DNA of 21,478 nt from an uncultured Clostridia bacterium (lineage in GTDB: Bacteria > Bacillota > Clostridia > UMGS1810), in contig CAJLYL010000022.1 in assembly GCA_905210855.1 (NCBI GenBank), positions 1 through 21,478 on the forward strand. Direction: 5' to 3'. Positions 1-7,102 of the stretch are shown in pieces (the first letter of the stretch is position 1; every line of letters starts with the position of its first letter). The position numbers were made by a program, and so were the translations under genes. The notes beneath the pieces are model-generated. The model saw nothing but the letters and a program-made list of their open reading frames with translations, ran no database searches and was not told where the DNA came from.

Positions 1-75
1 GCGAGTTCTGCGCCACCGCACAGCTGTCTGAGCGAGCCAAAATAAAATATATACCACCGAGCCGATACGCACACT
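1..75 (-). repeat. Palindromic intergenic repeat, copy A (cut by window start)
   Basis: Reverse-oriented copy of the element at 11658-11770. The conserved core is an apical hairpin: CTGCGC at 8-13 pairs with GCACAG at 18-23 (one G-U wobble in RNA) around a four-base loop. It is followed by GAGCGAGCC and the AT-rich arm CAAAATAAAATATATACC near 37-56, then the flank GCCGATACGC. The other AT-rich arm would lie before base 1. It sits downstream of the last dcw gene and carries no gene. Seen directly by comparison with the other copies; mobility is inference. Confidence 0.75.
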
Positions 76-84
76 TATTCTTAC

Positions 85-142
85 AACCCCTCCAGTCAGG
101 GAGCTTTATACTGCCTGACAGCTCCCCTTGCACAGGGGAGCC
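85..142. repeat. GC-rich double-hairpin intergenic repeat (REP-like)
   Basis: Two consecutive inverted repeats: GTCAGG (95-100) with CCTGAC (114-119), and GCTCCCCT (121-128) with AGGGGAGC (134-141), an 8-bp perfect stem with a 5-base loop. There is no T-tract on either side, so this is not a classic intrinsic terminator, although it lies just 3' of the last dcw gene and could protect that mRNA end. From memory, repeats reading CCCCTC, then CAGCTCCCC, then GGGGAGCC are very common between genes in gut Clostridia; this is not checked here. Confidence 0.6.
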
Positions 143-167
143 TCACGCACGGCGCAGATTTTGCGCA

Positions 168-911
168 TTACTCTGCTCTGTAAGTTACATTTTCCGTGTC
201 GGAAATATTAATCACTCCGCCCGACACATCGCCCAGCTCGTCCAGCACGGATTTGAGATAGGCTATCTTATATTTCAGGCTGTCGCTGCTGCCGAGCTTC
301 ACCTCAACGCCGCTGCGCAGCGTCATTATTATATTTTCCGCGTCATTGAGGTCTACGGAGAGTATCGCCTCCGTCACTCCGCTCGATTTCACTTGAGCAA
401 GAATATCCGCCAGGGCGGCGCGCACCTTTTCGTCAGCTATGATGACCTTTGATCCGATTTCAAAATTATCTATGCGCAAGCCGTAGATAATCGGCTGGTC
501 AAGCTCGCCCTGCTGTTTTATCTCGAGGATTTTGCCGTTTTCATCTATGCCGACATAATTGCCTATAAAACTTATGTAGGCGCACTCCTCACTCTCGGTT
601 ACGCTGATTTTGATTTTATTCGTAAACGACCGCCTTACGCTGACGGTGTTTACGAAAGCTACTTTTGATATGCGCCGCTTAACATCGGATAGGTTGATTT
701 TGAAAATATTCTCCCCTATGCTTATGCCCGAGGCGGCTGCGACGGTATGCGCGTCGTTGCGCTCATTGCCGCTCACCTCAATTTCGCTTACATTATACAT
801 GGGGGTGAAAAACGACACAAGAATCAATCCGAGCACGAGGCATACGCCGCCGACGGTTTTTCGTCTCATGTTTGGCAGCCGCCGTTTGGCAGTCTTAGAT
901 TTATCCATCAT
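168..911 (-). CDS. ftsQ: Cell division protein FtsQ/DivIB
   Basis: Bitopic divisome protein that, with FtsL and DivIC, forms the complex controlling septal peptidoglycan synthesis by FtsW and the class B PBP. The 247-residue product has a short basic cytoplasmic tail (residues 1-18), one membrane segment (about 19-38), then an extracytoplasmic POTRA-like domain (about 39-107, starting VSEIEVSGNE) and a beta domain to the C-terminus. This layout and its position at the end of a dcw cluster identify it; sequence conservation in the family is low. The start overlaps the murA stop by a few bases. AAGGG lies about 7 bases before the first of two adjacent ATGs, so 908 is the alternative start. It is the last gene of the operon in the window; no ftsA or ftsZ follows before base 1. 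Confidence 0.85.
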   Translation of the reverse strand: MMDKSKTAKRRLPNMRRKTVGGVCLVLGLILVSFFTPMYNVSEIEVSGNERNDAHTVAAASGISIGENIFKINLSDVKRRISKVAFVNTVSVRRSFTNKIKISVTESEECAYISFIGNYVGIDENGKILEIKQQGELDQPIIYGLRIDNFEIGSKVIIADEKVRAALADILAQVKSSGVTEAILSVDLNDAENIIMTLRSGVEVKLGSSDSLKYKIAYLKSVLDELGDVSGGVINISDTENVTYRAE

Positions 912-2160
912 TGTTCATCCCTTCGATATTTGCTCCGAGGCTGCGGAATTTCTCTTCAAATCCGTCGTAGCCCCTGTTTATATACTCAGCATTGTCTATG
1001 AGTGTTTCTCCCTCCGCGGCAAGGGCGGCAACCGCAAGCGCCGCGCCGCTGCGCAAATCACACGCGCGCGTATGCGCCCCATGAAGAGGTGCGCCGTTTA
1101 TCACTGCGCGCCTGCCATGCACGCTTATGTCCGCGCCCATCTTGCGCAGCTCGTATGCATGGCGAAGGCGATTTTCAAAAATATTCTCCACTATTACGCC
1201 GCTGCCGTGCGACACACTCATCACAGACATGATGAGCGATTGGGCGTCCGTCGGAAAACCCGGATACGGCCCTGTGGCAACAAACGGCACGCACTCAAGC
1301 TCTCCGTCCGAGATTACAAGCAGTGACGAAGCGTAGCGCACAACCCTTGCTCCGCACCTCTCAAGCACATTGAGCACGGGCGAAATGTGCTCGGGCACAA
1401 CAGAGCTGATGTACACGCTGCCGCCTGCCGCAGCAGCCACACAGGCAAAGGTCGCCGCCTCTATCCTGTCCGGCATCACGGTGTATTCTATATCGGCAAG
1501 CTTTTTCACCGCGTACACGGTAATCACGCCGCTGCCTGCACCGAAAACCCTCGCGCCCATGGCGTTGAGGAAGCCCTGCAAATCCTCAATCTCGGGCTCC
1601 TTTGCGGCATTGTATATTGTGGTAACTCCCCTGCCGACGCACGACAGAAGCATTATATTCTCCGTTGCCCCGACCGACGGAAACGGAAGTACCACGCTGC
1701 CGCCGTGCAGATTTGCCGCCGAACAGCAAACGGAAGTTCCCTGCGAATTCACGTCCACTCCGAGATGGGAAAATGCCTCCAGGTGGATATCTATCGGTCT
1801 TGCGCCGATGTCGCAGCCGCCCGGCATAGATATGCACGCCGCGCCGCACCTTGACAGCAGTGCGCCCAGAAAAATGACCGATGAGCGCATGGCGCTCATA
1901 AGCTCGGGTCGGACGGTGTCGGAATTGACACCCGATGAATCTATGATGAGAGTATTGCCGCAAAAATCTGCCTTGGCGCCGATATCTCTCAATATCGCCA
2001 CAGATGAAAAAACATCCGAAAGGTGCGGACAATTATGTATCACACTGCGCCCGCCGCTCATCACGGATGCGGCAATTATCGGCAGAACCGAGTTTTTGCA
2101 TCCCTGTATGCGCACACTTCCGTCAAGCTTGTTTTTTCCGATAATTTTTACAGCACTCAT
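901..2160 (-). CDS. murA: UDP-N-acetylglucosamine 1-carboxyvinyltransferase (MurA)
   Basis: Transfers enolpyruvate from PEP to UDP-GlcNAc, the first committed step of peptidoglycan synthesis in the cytoplasm. From the chosen start the product is 419 residues, the same size as E. coli MurA. Visible motifs are the substrate-binding Lys22-Asn23 (GCKNSVLPI), the active-site loop PGGCDIGARPID with the PEP-attacking Cys116, and a late DLRSGAAL motif holding the conserved Arg. The Cys (not Asp) at 116 predicts fosfomycin sensitivity for this enzyme. The frame is open 10 codons further upstream to 2190, but GGAGG lies 7 bases before the ATG at 2160 and the protein begins normally there (MSAVKIIG). 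Location between murG and ftsQ is a clostridial-type arrangement. A structured 200-bp gap separates it from murG, so it may have its own promoter. Confidence 0.95.
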   Translation of the reverse strand: MSAVKIIGKNKLDGSVRIQGCKNSVLPIIAASVMSGGRSVIHNCPHLSDVFSSVAILRDIGAKADFCGNTLIIDSSGVNSDTVRPELMSAMRSSVIFLGALLSRCGAACISMPGGCDIGARPIDIHLEAFSHLGVDVNSQGTSVCCSAANLHGGSVVLPFPSVGATENIMLLSCVGRGVTTIYNAAKEPEIEDLQGFLNAMGARVFGAGSGVITVYAVKKLADIEYTVMPDRIEAATFACVAAAAGGSVYISSVVPEHISPVLNVLERCGARVVRYASSLLVISDGELECVPFVATGPYPGFPTDAQSLIMSVMSVSHGSGVIVENIFENRLRHAYELRKMGADISVHGRRAVINGAPLHGAHTRACDLRSGAALAVAALAAEGETLIDNAEYINRGYDGFEEKFRSLGANIEGMNNDG

Positions 2161-2218
2161 ATAAATCCCTCCGGCAACGATGTCGGGCATGGGTCAGACA
2201 AAACCTATACCAATTACA

Positions 2219-2250
2219 TATTATGCCGTGAGGCGATTTGAAGTTACAAA
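2219..2250 (-). promoter_or_regulatory. Possible internal promoter for murA-ftsQ
   Basis: On the minus strand TTGTAA (plus 2244-2249, 4 of 6 matches to TTGACA) is separated by 18 bases from CATAAT (plus 2220-2225, 5 of 6 matches to TATAAT), about 60 bases before the murA start. The -35-like box overlaps a small hairpin, GATTTG (2235-2240) with CAAATC (2247-2252). Motif match only; chance occurrence in this AT-richer stretch is quite possible. Confidence 0.3.
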
Positions 2251-2400
2251 TCAGTCCATCGCTCCGAAACAGAACCAAAAGGAGCGATGGGTGATTAATC
2301 CGCTCCGCGTTTATTAGGTAGGTAGACCGGGCAATGAGCCGTATCGGCTCGAGTCTTGTTTGCCCGTGCGGAGCGTATAACAAACTGTCGGAGAAGACAG
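2235..2400. other. Structured intergenic segment between murG and murA (possible ncRNA or leader)
   Basis: The 240-bp gap between murG and murA holds a run of strong inverted repeats. The largest is a three-tier stem: CGCTCCGC (2301-2308) with GCGGAGCG (2368-2375), inside it GGGCAA (2329-2334) with TTGCCC (2360-2365), and inside that GAGCCG (2336-2341) with CGGCTC (2345-2350) closing a 3-base loop. Beside it, CCATCGCTCC (2256-2265) pairs perfectly with GGAGCGATGG (2281-2290). Smaller hairpins are GATTTG/CAAATC (2235-2252) and CTGTC/GACAG (2385-2400). Other junctions in this operon are 0-50 bp. I do not recognise a known riboswitch or T-box in it. The strand of any RNA is unknown; in the minus orientation it would lie in the murG-murA mRNA. 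Confidence 0.5.
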
Positions 2401-2401
2401 T

Positions 2402-3502
2402 CTATTTGGTTATATCAAGCAATTGCTTGTAAATAATATCTGTGGCGTCGGCAATGCCGATTTTTTTTGCATTAATGCTCATTATGCGGCTCTCCGACGC
2501 ACTGCGCAGTATCCTGTCGATATTTGACGACAACGAATCTATGTTAAAATCCTTTTCCAGTATCATTACGGACGCGTCGCGGTCATCAAGCACGCGCGCG
2601 TTGTATTCCTGATGATTGTTTGTCACATTCGGCGACGGAATCAGTATTGACGGCTTGCCGAGCACGCACAGCTCCGACACCGTTATTGCGCCCGAGCGCG
2701 CTATCACGAGGTCTGCGGCATTCATGACCACATCCATGTTGTTGATGTATTTGACAATCTCTATGTTGCCGCCGGGTGTTATGCCCCTTGCCTTCAGGGT
2801 TTGCAGCACACCCTCATAATTGGCAACGCCGGTTGCAAAGCACAGCCTTACGCCGCTTTTGTTGTTTATCTTTTCAATATACTGCACTATGACGTCGTTT
2901 ATCTTCTTTGCGCCGAGGCTGCCGCCGAAAGCGACAATGAATTTCTCTCTCCCGAGCCCGAGCACCGCTCTCGCGCCGTCATAGTTTATACTCATTATGT
3001 TGGGGCGCACGGGATTGCCCGTGAACACAACTTTTTTTGCCCCGTTAAGGTACTTTGCCGTCTCGGCAAAGCTGATTGCCGTAACGGTGGATTTTTTTGA
3101 CAAAAACTTTATGGCGCTGCCGGGGAAAACATTCTGCTCGTGAATGAGCGTGGGTATCTTTTTGCGGTTTGCGGAAATTATCGCCGGGGCACATACATAT
3201 CCGCCCGTGCCAACCACCACATCGGGTTTGAACTCATCTATTATTTTGCCGGTCTCCCTCACCGCCTCGATGAGCTTTATCACCGTGACTACATTGGACA
3301 GGCTGACCCTGCGCACAAGCCCCTCCACATCCACATACTTAATGTCGAAGCCCTCGGCAGGCACAAGGCGCGATTCCATGCCTCCGCGCTTGCCTATGAA
3401 GAGAATCTGCGTGTCGTTATCCATGCTCACGGCATATTTTGCAATGGCAACAGCCGGATTTATATGTCCTGCGGTACCGCCGCCTGTAAGTAATATTCTC
3501 AT
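2402..3502 (-). CDS. murG: UDP-GlcNAc:undecaprenyl-PP-MurNAc-pentapeptide GlcNAc transferase (MurG)
   Basis: Converts lipid I to lipid II on the inner face of the membrane, supplying FtsW and the PBPs. The 366-residue GT-B protein shows the N-terminal glycine-rich loop GGGTAGHINPA (7-17), the HEQN motif at 121-124, GGSLGAKKIN (193-202) that opens the C-terminal domain, and the nucleotide-sugar motif RSGAITVSEL (269-278), followed by NNHQEYNA. No signal peptide, as expected. AAGGACGG lies upstream of the ATG with a rather long spacing of about 12 bases. It follows ftsW by 27 bp in the operon. Confidence 0.96.
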   Translation of the reverse strand: MRILLTGGGTAGHINPAVAIAKYAVSMDNDTQILFIGKRGGMESRLVPAEGFDIKYVDVEGLVRRVSLSNVVTVIKLIEAVRETGKIIDEFKPDVVVGTGGYVCAPAIISANRKKIPTLIHEQNVFPGSAIKFLSKKSTVTAISFAETAKYLNGAKKVVFTGNPVRPNIMSINYDGARAVLGLGREKFIVAFGGSLGAKKINDVIVQYIEKINNKSGVRLCFATGVANYEGVLQTLKARGITPGGNIEIVKYINNMDVVMNAADLVIARSGAITVSELCVLGKPSILIPSPNVTNNHQEYNARVLDDRDASVMILEKDFNIDSLSSNIDRILRSASESRIMSINAKKIGIADATDIIYKQLLDITK

Positions 3503-3529
3503 GTTACGATACCGTCCTTAAATCAAAAT

Positions 3530-4666
3530 TTATATTTTTTTGCCCGAATATCGGGACACGTTGAGCACTATGCCCATCTCAAAAAGGTTTATCAGCAGCG
3601 ACGAACCGCCATAGCTGAAAAACGGAAGCGTTATGCCCGTGCAGGGCATTGCGGATGTCACCACGGCTATGTTGAAAATAACCTGGAGCGCAATCAGCGT
3701 GATTATACCCGTTACAAGCAGCGACGAAAATTTATCCGGCGCGCTTATGGCGATTTTGTAGCCCGTCACAATGAGTATGACAAACATTATTATAACAAGC
3801 ATTGCGCCCACAAAACCGAGCTCCTCGCACGTGACGGAAAAGATAAAATCCGTGTGTGCCTCCGGCAGATAGAGATATTTTTCTCTGCTCTGACCCAAGC
3901 CGACGCCGAAAAGACCGCCCGAGCCTATGGCATAGAGCGACTGAACCGCCTGATAGCCTGCTCCGCGCGCGTCGTTAAACGGATTGACAAAGTTGAGCAC
4001 GCGCACCAGCCTGTACGGCTCCTTGATGACGGCGTATGCCGCCGCCGGCACGCCGACAACAAGCCCGCTCAGGATTATGTGACTGAGCTTTGCCCCTGCC
4101 ACAAACACAAGAACAACTCCCGCCAAAACAATTATTATCGCTCCGCTCAGGTGGTGCTCGGACAGCACTATAACCGCCGTAATCGCCGGCACAAGCATCA
4201 TGAGGCAAAAGCCTTTAAAATATTTATCTATGTTATAGCCATAGTCCGTAAGCAGCCTTGACATGACTATGACAACAGCTATCTTTGCAATCTCGGACGG
4301 CTGAATCTGCACCGGGCCGACCTTTATCCAGCGTTTTGCGCCGCCTGCAACCGTGCCTATAAACGGCACTGCAAACAGCAAAGCGAGCGTTAAAACGCCG
4401 AACACTATGTACAGCTTATACCACATCTTGTAGTTTAAAGATGCGGTAACCATCATTGCCGCAACTCCGAAAACCGCAAATAAAAGCTGCCTTTTGAAGT
4501 AATAAGCCGCGCCCTGGTCTTTGTAATGAGCCATAGGGCTTGACGCGCTGAATACCATAATGAGTCCGAAAGCCAGGAGCATCATAATCATTACAAAAAA
4601 AGTATAGTTTATGTCTCTGTTTTTTCTTCTTGATGTTCTTCGGGTTCGTCTCGTTCTCTCAGCCAA
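3530..4666 (-). CDS. ftsW: SEDS peptidoglycan glycosyltransferase FtsW/SpoVE
   Basis: Polytopic SEDS-family polymerase that extends glycan strands from lipid II, working with the class B PBP encoded upstream. The 378-residue product has an arginine/lysine-rich N-terminus (1-18) and about ten hydrophobic segments. Diagnostic stretches are QPSEIAKIA (122-130), GQSREKYLYLPEAH with the following TDFIFSV (258-278; Asp273 is the conserved catalytic-type Asp) and the C-terminal FFSYGGSSL. The start is a TTG whose first bases overlap the mraY stop; GGGAGG sits 8 bases before it, inside the last codons of mraY, supporting this rare start and translational coupling. In spore formers the same locus encodes SpoVE; sequence alone does not separate the vegetative and sporulation roles. 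Confidence 0.93.
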   Translation of the reverse strand: MAERTRRTRRTSRRKNRDINYTFFVMIMMLLAFGLIMVFSASSPMAHYKDQGAAYYFKRQLLFAVFGVAAMMVTASLNYKMWYKLYIVFGVLTLALLFAVPFIGTVAGGAKRWIKVGPVQIQPSEIAKIAVVIVMSRLLTDYGYNIDKYFKGFCLMMLVPAITAVIVLSEHHLSGAIIIVLAGVVLVFVAGAKLSHIILSGLVVGVPAAAYAVIKEPYRLVRVLNFVNPFNDARGAGYQAVQSLYAIGSGGLFGVGLGQSREKYLYLPEAHTDFIFSVTCEELGFVGAMLVIIMFVILIVTGYKIAISAPDKFSSLLVTGIITLIALQVIFNIAVVTSAMPCTGITLPFFSYGGSSLLINLFEMGIVLNVSRYSGKKI

Positions 4667-5639
4667 GATAAATTCCTCCCAATGCTATTGCTCCGAGCAG
4701 AAGCGTTGTCACAACCGCCATGCAAACTATTTTGTTTTCGGAAAATCCGCTCATCTCAAAGTGATGATGAATCGGGGTCATTTTGAACACTCTCTTGCCG
4801 GTGAGCTTGAAGCTCGTCACCTGGATTATGACGGACACCGTTTCAATAACATAAACTCCGCCGACTATAGCCAGGATTATCGGCATCTTAAGAAGCAGCG
4901 CCATAGCGCACACCGCGCCGCCGAGAAACAGCGAACCGGTATCTCCCATAAACACCCTTGCCGGATATCTGTTGAAAAGCCAGAAACCGAAACAGCCGCC
5001 AAAAACTATAAATGCAAATTCCGCAACCTCTATGCTGCCGGTAATGAGCGCCGCAGCGCCGAAGAACACACACACAACCGCAGTAACGCTTGCGGCGAGT
5101 CCGTCTATGCCGTCGGTAAGGTTCACCGCGTTTGTGGTGCCGAGCATCACAAACAGTGCAAACGGTATATAGAGTATTCCCATGTCAACCGTCTTTGACG
5201 AAAAGGGAATCATGATGTCCGATGAAAGTATGTCAAACTTCATTGCCGCAAACAGAAACACAACGCTCGCTATCAGCTGCAAGCCGAATTTTTGCCTCTC
5301 GGTGAGACCGAGGTTGCGTTTTTTGACAACCTTTATGTAGTCATCGACAAAGCCGATAAGCCCGAAAGCTACCGAAAAAGCCACGAGGATGAGCCCCGTG
5401 AGGCTGCGTATGAACAGCGCCGCGCAGACCACCGTGGGAATGATGAATATCACGCCGCCCATGGTGGGAGTGCCGCTCTTCTTCTTGTGCCACTTGGGTC
5501 CGACCTCTCGGATTTCCTGACCGAACTTAAGTCTGTGCAATGCCGGAATCAGCGCCGGCGCAATAATCGCGGCAAGAGCAAATGCCGCCACCGCCGCAAG
5601 TATAAGCTTGTATATATATATTTGGTCGTAAGTCTGCAT
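4659..5639 (-). CDS. mraY: Phospho-N-acetylmuramoyl-pentapeptide transferase (MraY)
   Basis: Integral membrane enzyme that transfers phospho-MurNAc-pentapeptide to undecaprenyl phosphate, making lipid I, the substrate of MurG. It has 326 residues and about ten membrane segments. Family signatures in order are TPTMGGVIF (57-65), the acidic pair Asp99-Asp100 in DDYIKVVKKRNLGLT, NLTDGIDGLA (173-182), GDTGSL (232-237) and the loop TPIHHHFE (288-295). GGAGG lies about 7 bases before the ATG. Only 30 bp separate it from murE upstream, where murF is often found in this cluster, and its stop overlaps the ftsW start, leaving no room for murD. Confidence 0.97.
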   Translation of the reverse strand: MQTYDQIYIYKLILAAVAAFALAAIIAPALIPALHRLKFGQEIREVGPKWHKKKSGTPTMGGVIFIIPTVVCAALFIRSLTGLILVAFSVAFGLIGFVDDYIKVVKKRNLGLTERQKFGLQLIASVVFLFAAMKFDILSSDIMIPFSSKTVDMGILYIPFALFVMLGTTNAVNLTDGIDGLAASVTAVVCVFFGAAALITGSIEVAEFAFIVFGGCFGFWLFNRYPARVFMGDTGSLFLGGAVCAMALLLKMPIILAIVGGVYVIETVSVIIQVTSFKLTGKRVFKMTPIHHHFEMSGFSENKIVCMAVVTTLLLGAIALGGIYLG

Positions 5640-5669
5640 TGCATTTCCTCCGTTTGTCCGCCATCGTTT

Positions 5670-7094
5670 TTATTTCAATATTTCGTGTATGATTTCTCTC
5701 TCATCAAAATGAATCTTACCGTCGTGCAGTATCTGATACGTCTCGTGACCCTTCCCGGCAAGTACAATCACATCGTCTTTCTTTGCGTTTTGGAGCGCAT
5801 ACGCTATAGCGTCGCGCCTGTTCTCTATCACCTTGTACGGAGTGCCCGTCTCCTCCACTCCCGGAATAATCATGTCGATAATCTTTCCCGGGTCTTCCGT
5901 CCTGGGGTTGTCGCTCGTAACTATGCAGTAGTCCGCAAGTTCGCCTGCCATGCGCCCCATTATCGGGCGTTTGGTGTTGTCCCTATCGCCGCCGCAGCCG
6001 AACAGAATCACCACTCTGCCCTTGGCAAAGCCGCGCACTGTTTTAAGTATGTTTTCTATTCCGTCCGGGGTGTGGGCGTAATCTATCATGACTGTATAAT
6101 CAGTGTCGGTTTTAACAACCTCTGCCCTGCCCTTTACTCCCGATGCGTCCGCAAGTGCTTTCGCCACAAGTTTTCTCTCAACACCGAGCGCCTCGGCAAC
6201 GCCGATTGCACACAGTGCGTTATACACCGAGAATCTGCCGGGTATGCCGAGCGAAAATTCCGTGCCGCCGACGGCGAAATCAACTCCGCCCTCGTGCAGG
6301 CTGACATTTTCGGCTCTGAGCACACAGTCGGAATCTATTCCGTAAGTGTACTTTGCTCTGCAGCCGCGCGCCATTGCCGCGCCGTATTCGTCATCGGTGT
6401 TTATGACCGCCGCGCCGCTTATCTCAAAAAGCTTTGCCTTTGCCGCGGCGTAATTCTCCATGGTTCCGTGGAAATCGAGATGATCCTGCGTGAGATTTGT
6501 GAAAGCGCCGACAGCGAAGCTGCACCCATACACACGGTTGAGCGCGAGCGCGTGAGACGACACCTCCATGACCACATAATCCATCTTCTCGTGAGCCATT
6601 TGGAAAAACAGTTTTTGAAGCTCAAACGAATCCGGTGTGGTTCTGCCCGTCTCGAGCACCTTGCTGCCAATCATATTTTGATTTGTGCCGATTAAGCCGA
6701 CCTTGGCGCCCTGCGCCTCGAGGATATGTTTTATAAGATAAGTACAGGTCGTTTTGCCGTTTGTGCCCGTTATTCCTATCAGCTTGAATTTCTTTGACGG
6801 ATTGCCGAAAAAGTTTGCGCTCACCTGCGCCTCGGCAATGCGCGAATCCTCCACGATAATCTGCGGCACGCTTATCCCCTCGGTGTATTCCTGAGCAATG
6901 ACAGCCGCCGCGCCCATCTCACAGGCGGACTTCACATACTTGTGACCGTCTGTTGCATAGCCCTTTATGGCGACGAACACATATCCTTTTTCGGATTTTT
7001 GCGAATTATAGCAAACACCCGTCACTTCAACATCATCTTCATTATATATCTTTTTTATCTCAACATCTTTTAATAATTCTTTCAGTTTCATCAT
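5670..7094 (-). CDS. murE: UDP-MurNAc-tripeptide synthetase, meso-DAP adding (MurE)
   Basis: Cytoplasmic Mur ligase adding the third stem-peptide residue using ATP. In the 474-residue product the ATP loop GTNGKTT is at 110-116, TTPDSFELQ at 152-160, the HLDFHGTMENY stretch with nearby lysines (219, 221; one is the expected carbamylated Lys) at 205-221, IDYAHTPDG at 337-345, and GCGGDRDNTKRP at 367-377. DNPR at 395-398 is the motif that selects meso-diaminopimelate rather than lysine, so the cell probably has DAP-type peptidoglycan. Two adjacent ATGs start the gene (7094 or 7091); AAGGGG lies just upstream. It begins 8 bp after the PBP gene. Confidence 0.96.
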   Translation of the reverse strand: MMKLKELLKDVEIKKIYNEDDVEVTGVCYNSQKSEKGYVFVAIKGYATDGHKYVKSACEMGAAAVIAQEYTEGISVPQIIVEDSRIAEAQVSANFFGNPSKKFKLIGITGTNGKTTCTYLIKHILEAQGAKVGLIGTNQNMIGSKVLETGRTTPDSFELQKLFFQMAHEKMDYVVMEVSSHALALNRVYGCSFAVGAFTNLTQDHLDFHGTMENYAAAKAKLFEISGAAVINTDDEYGAAMARGCRAKYTYGIDSDCVLRAENVSLHEGGVDFAVGGTEFSLGIPGRFSVYNALCAIGVAEALGVERKLVAKALADASGVKGRAEVVKTDTDYTVMIDYAHTPDGIENILKTVRGFAKGRVVILFGCGGDRDNTKRPIMGRMAGELADYCIVTSDNPRTEDPGKIIDMIIPGVEETGTPYKVIENRRDAIAYALQNAKKDDVIVLAGKGHETYQILHDGKIHFDEREIIHEILK

Positions 7095-7102
7095 AATTCC
7101 CC

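Noticed and set aside
610..2164. Plus-strand open frames opposite ftsQ and murA
   Set aside because: Shadows of well-identified minus-strand genes; no ribosome sites and no recognisable protein motifs.
2191..2401. T-box or known riboswitch before murA
   Set aside because: No T-box antiterminator motif and no known aptamer pattern I can recognise; kept only as an unassigned structured region.
5292..6695. Long (467-codon) open frame on the plus strand opposite mraY and murE
   Set aside because: It is antisense to two genes with complete catalytic motifs, shows no domain or hydrophobic pattern of its own, and is explained by codon bias of the true strand.
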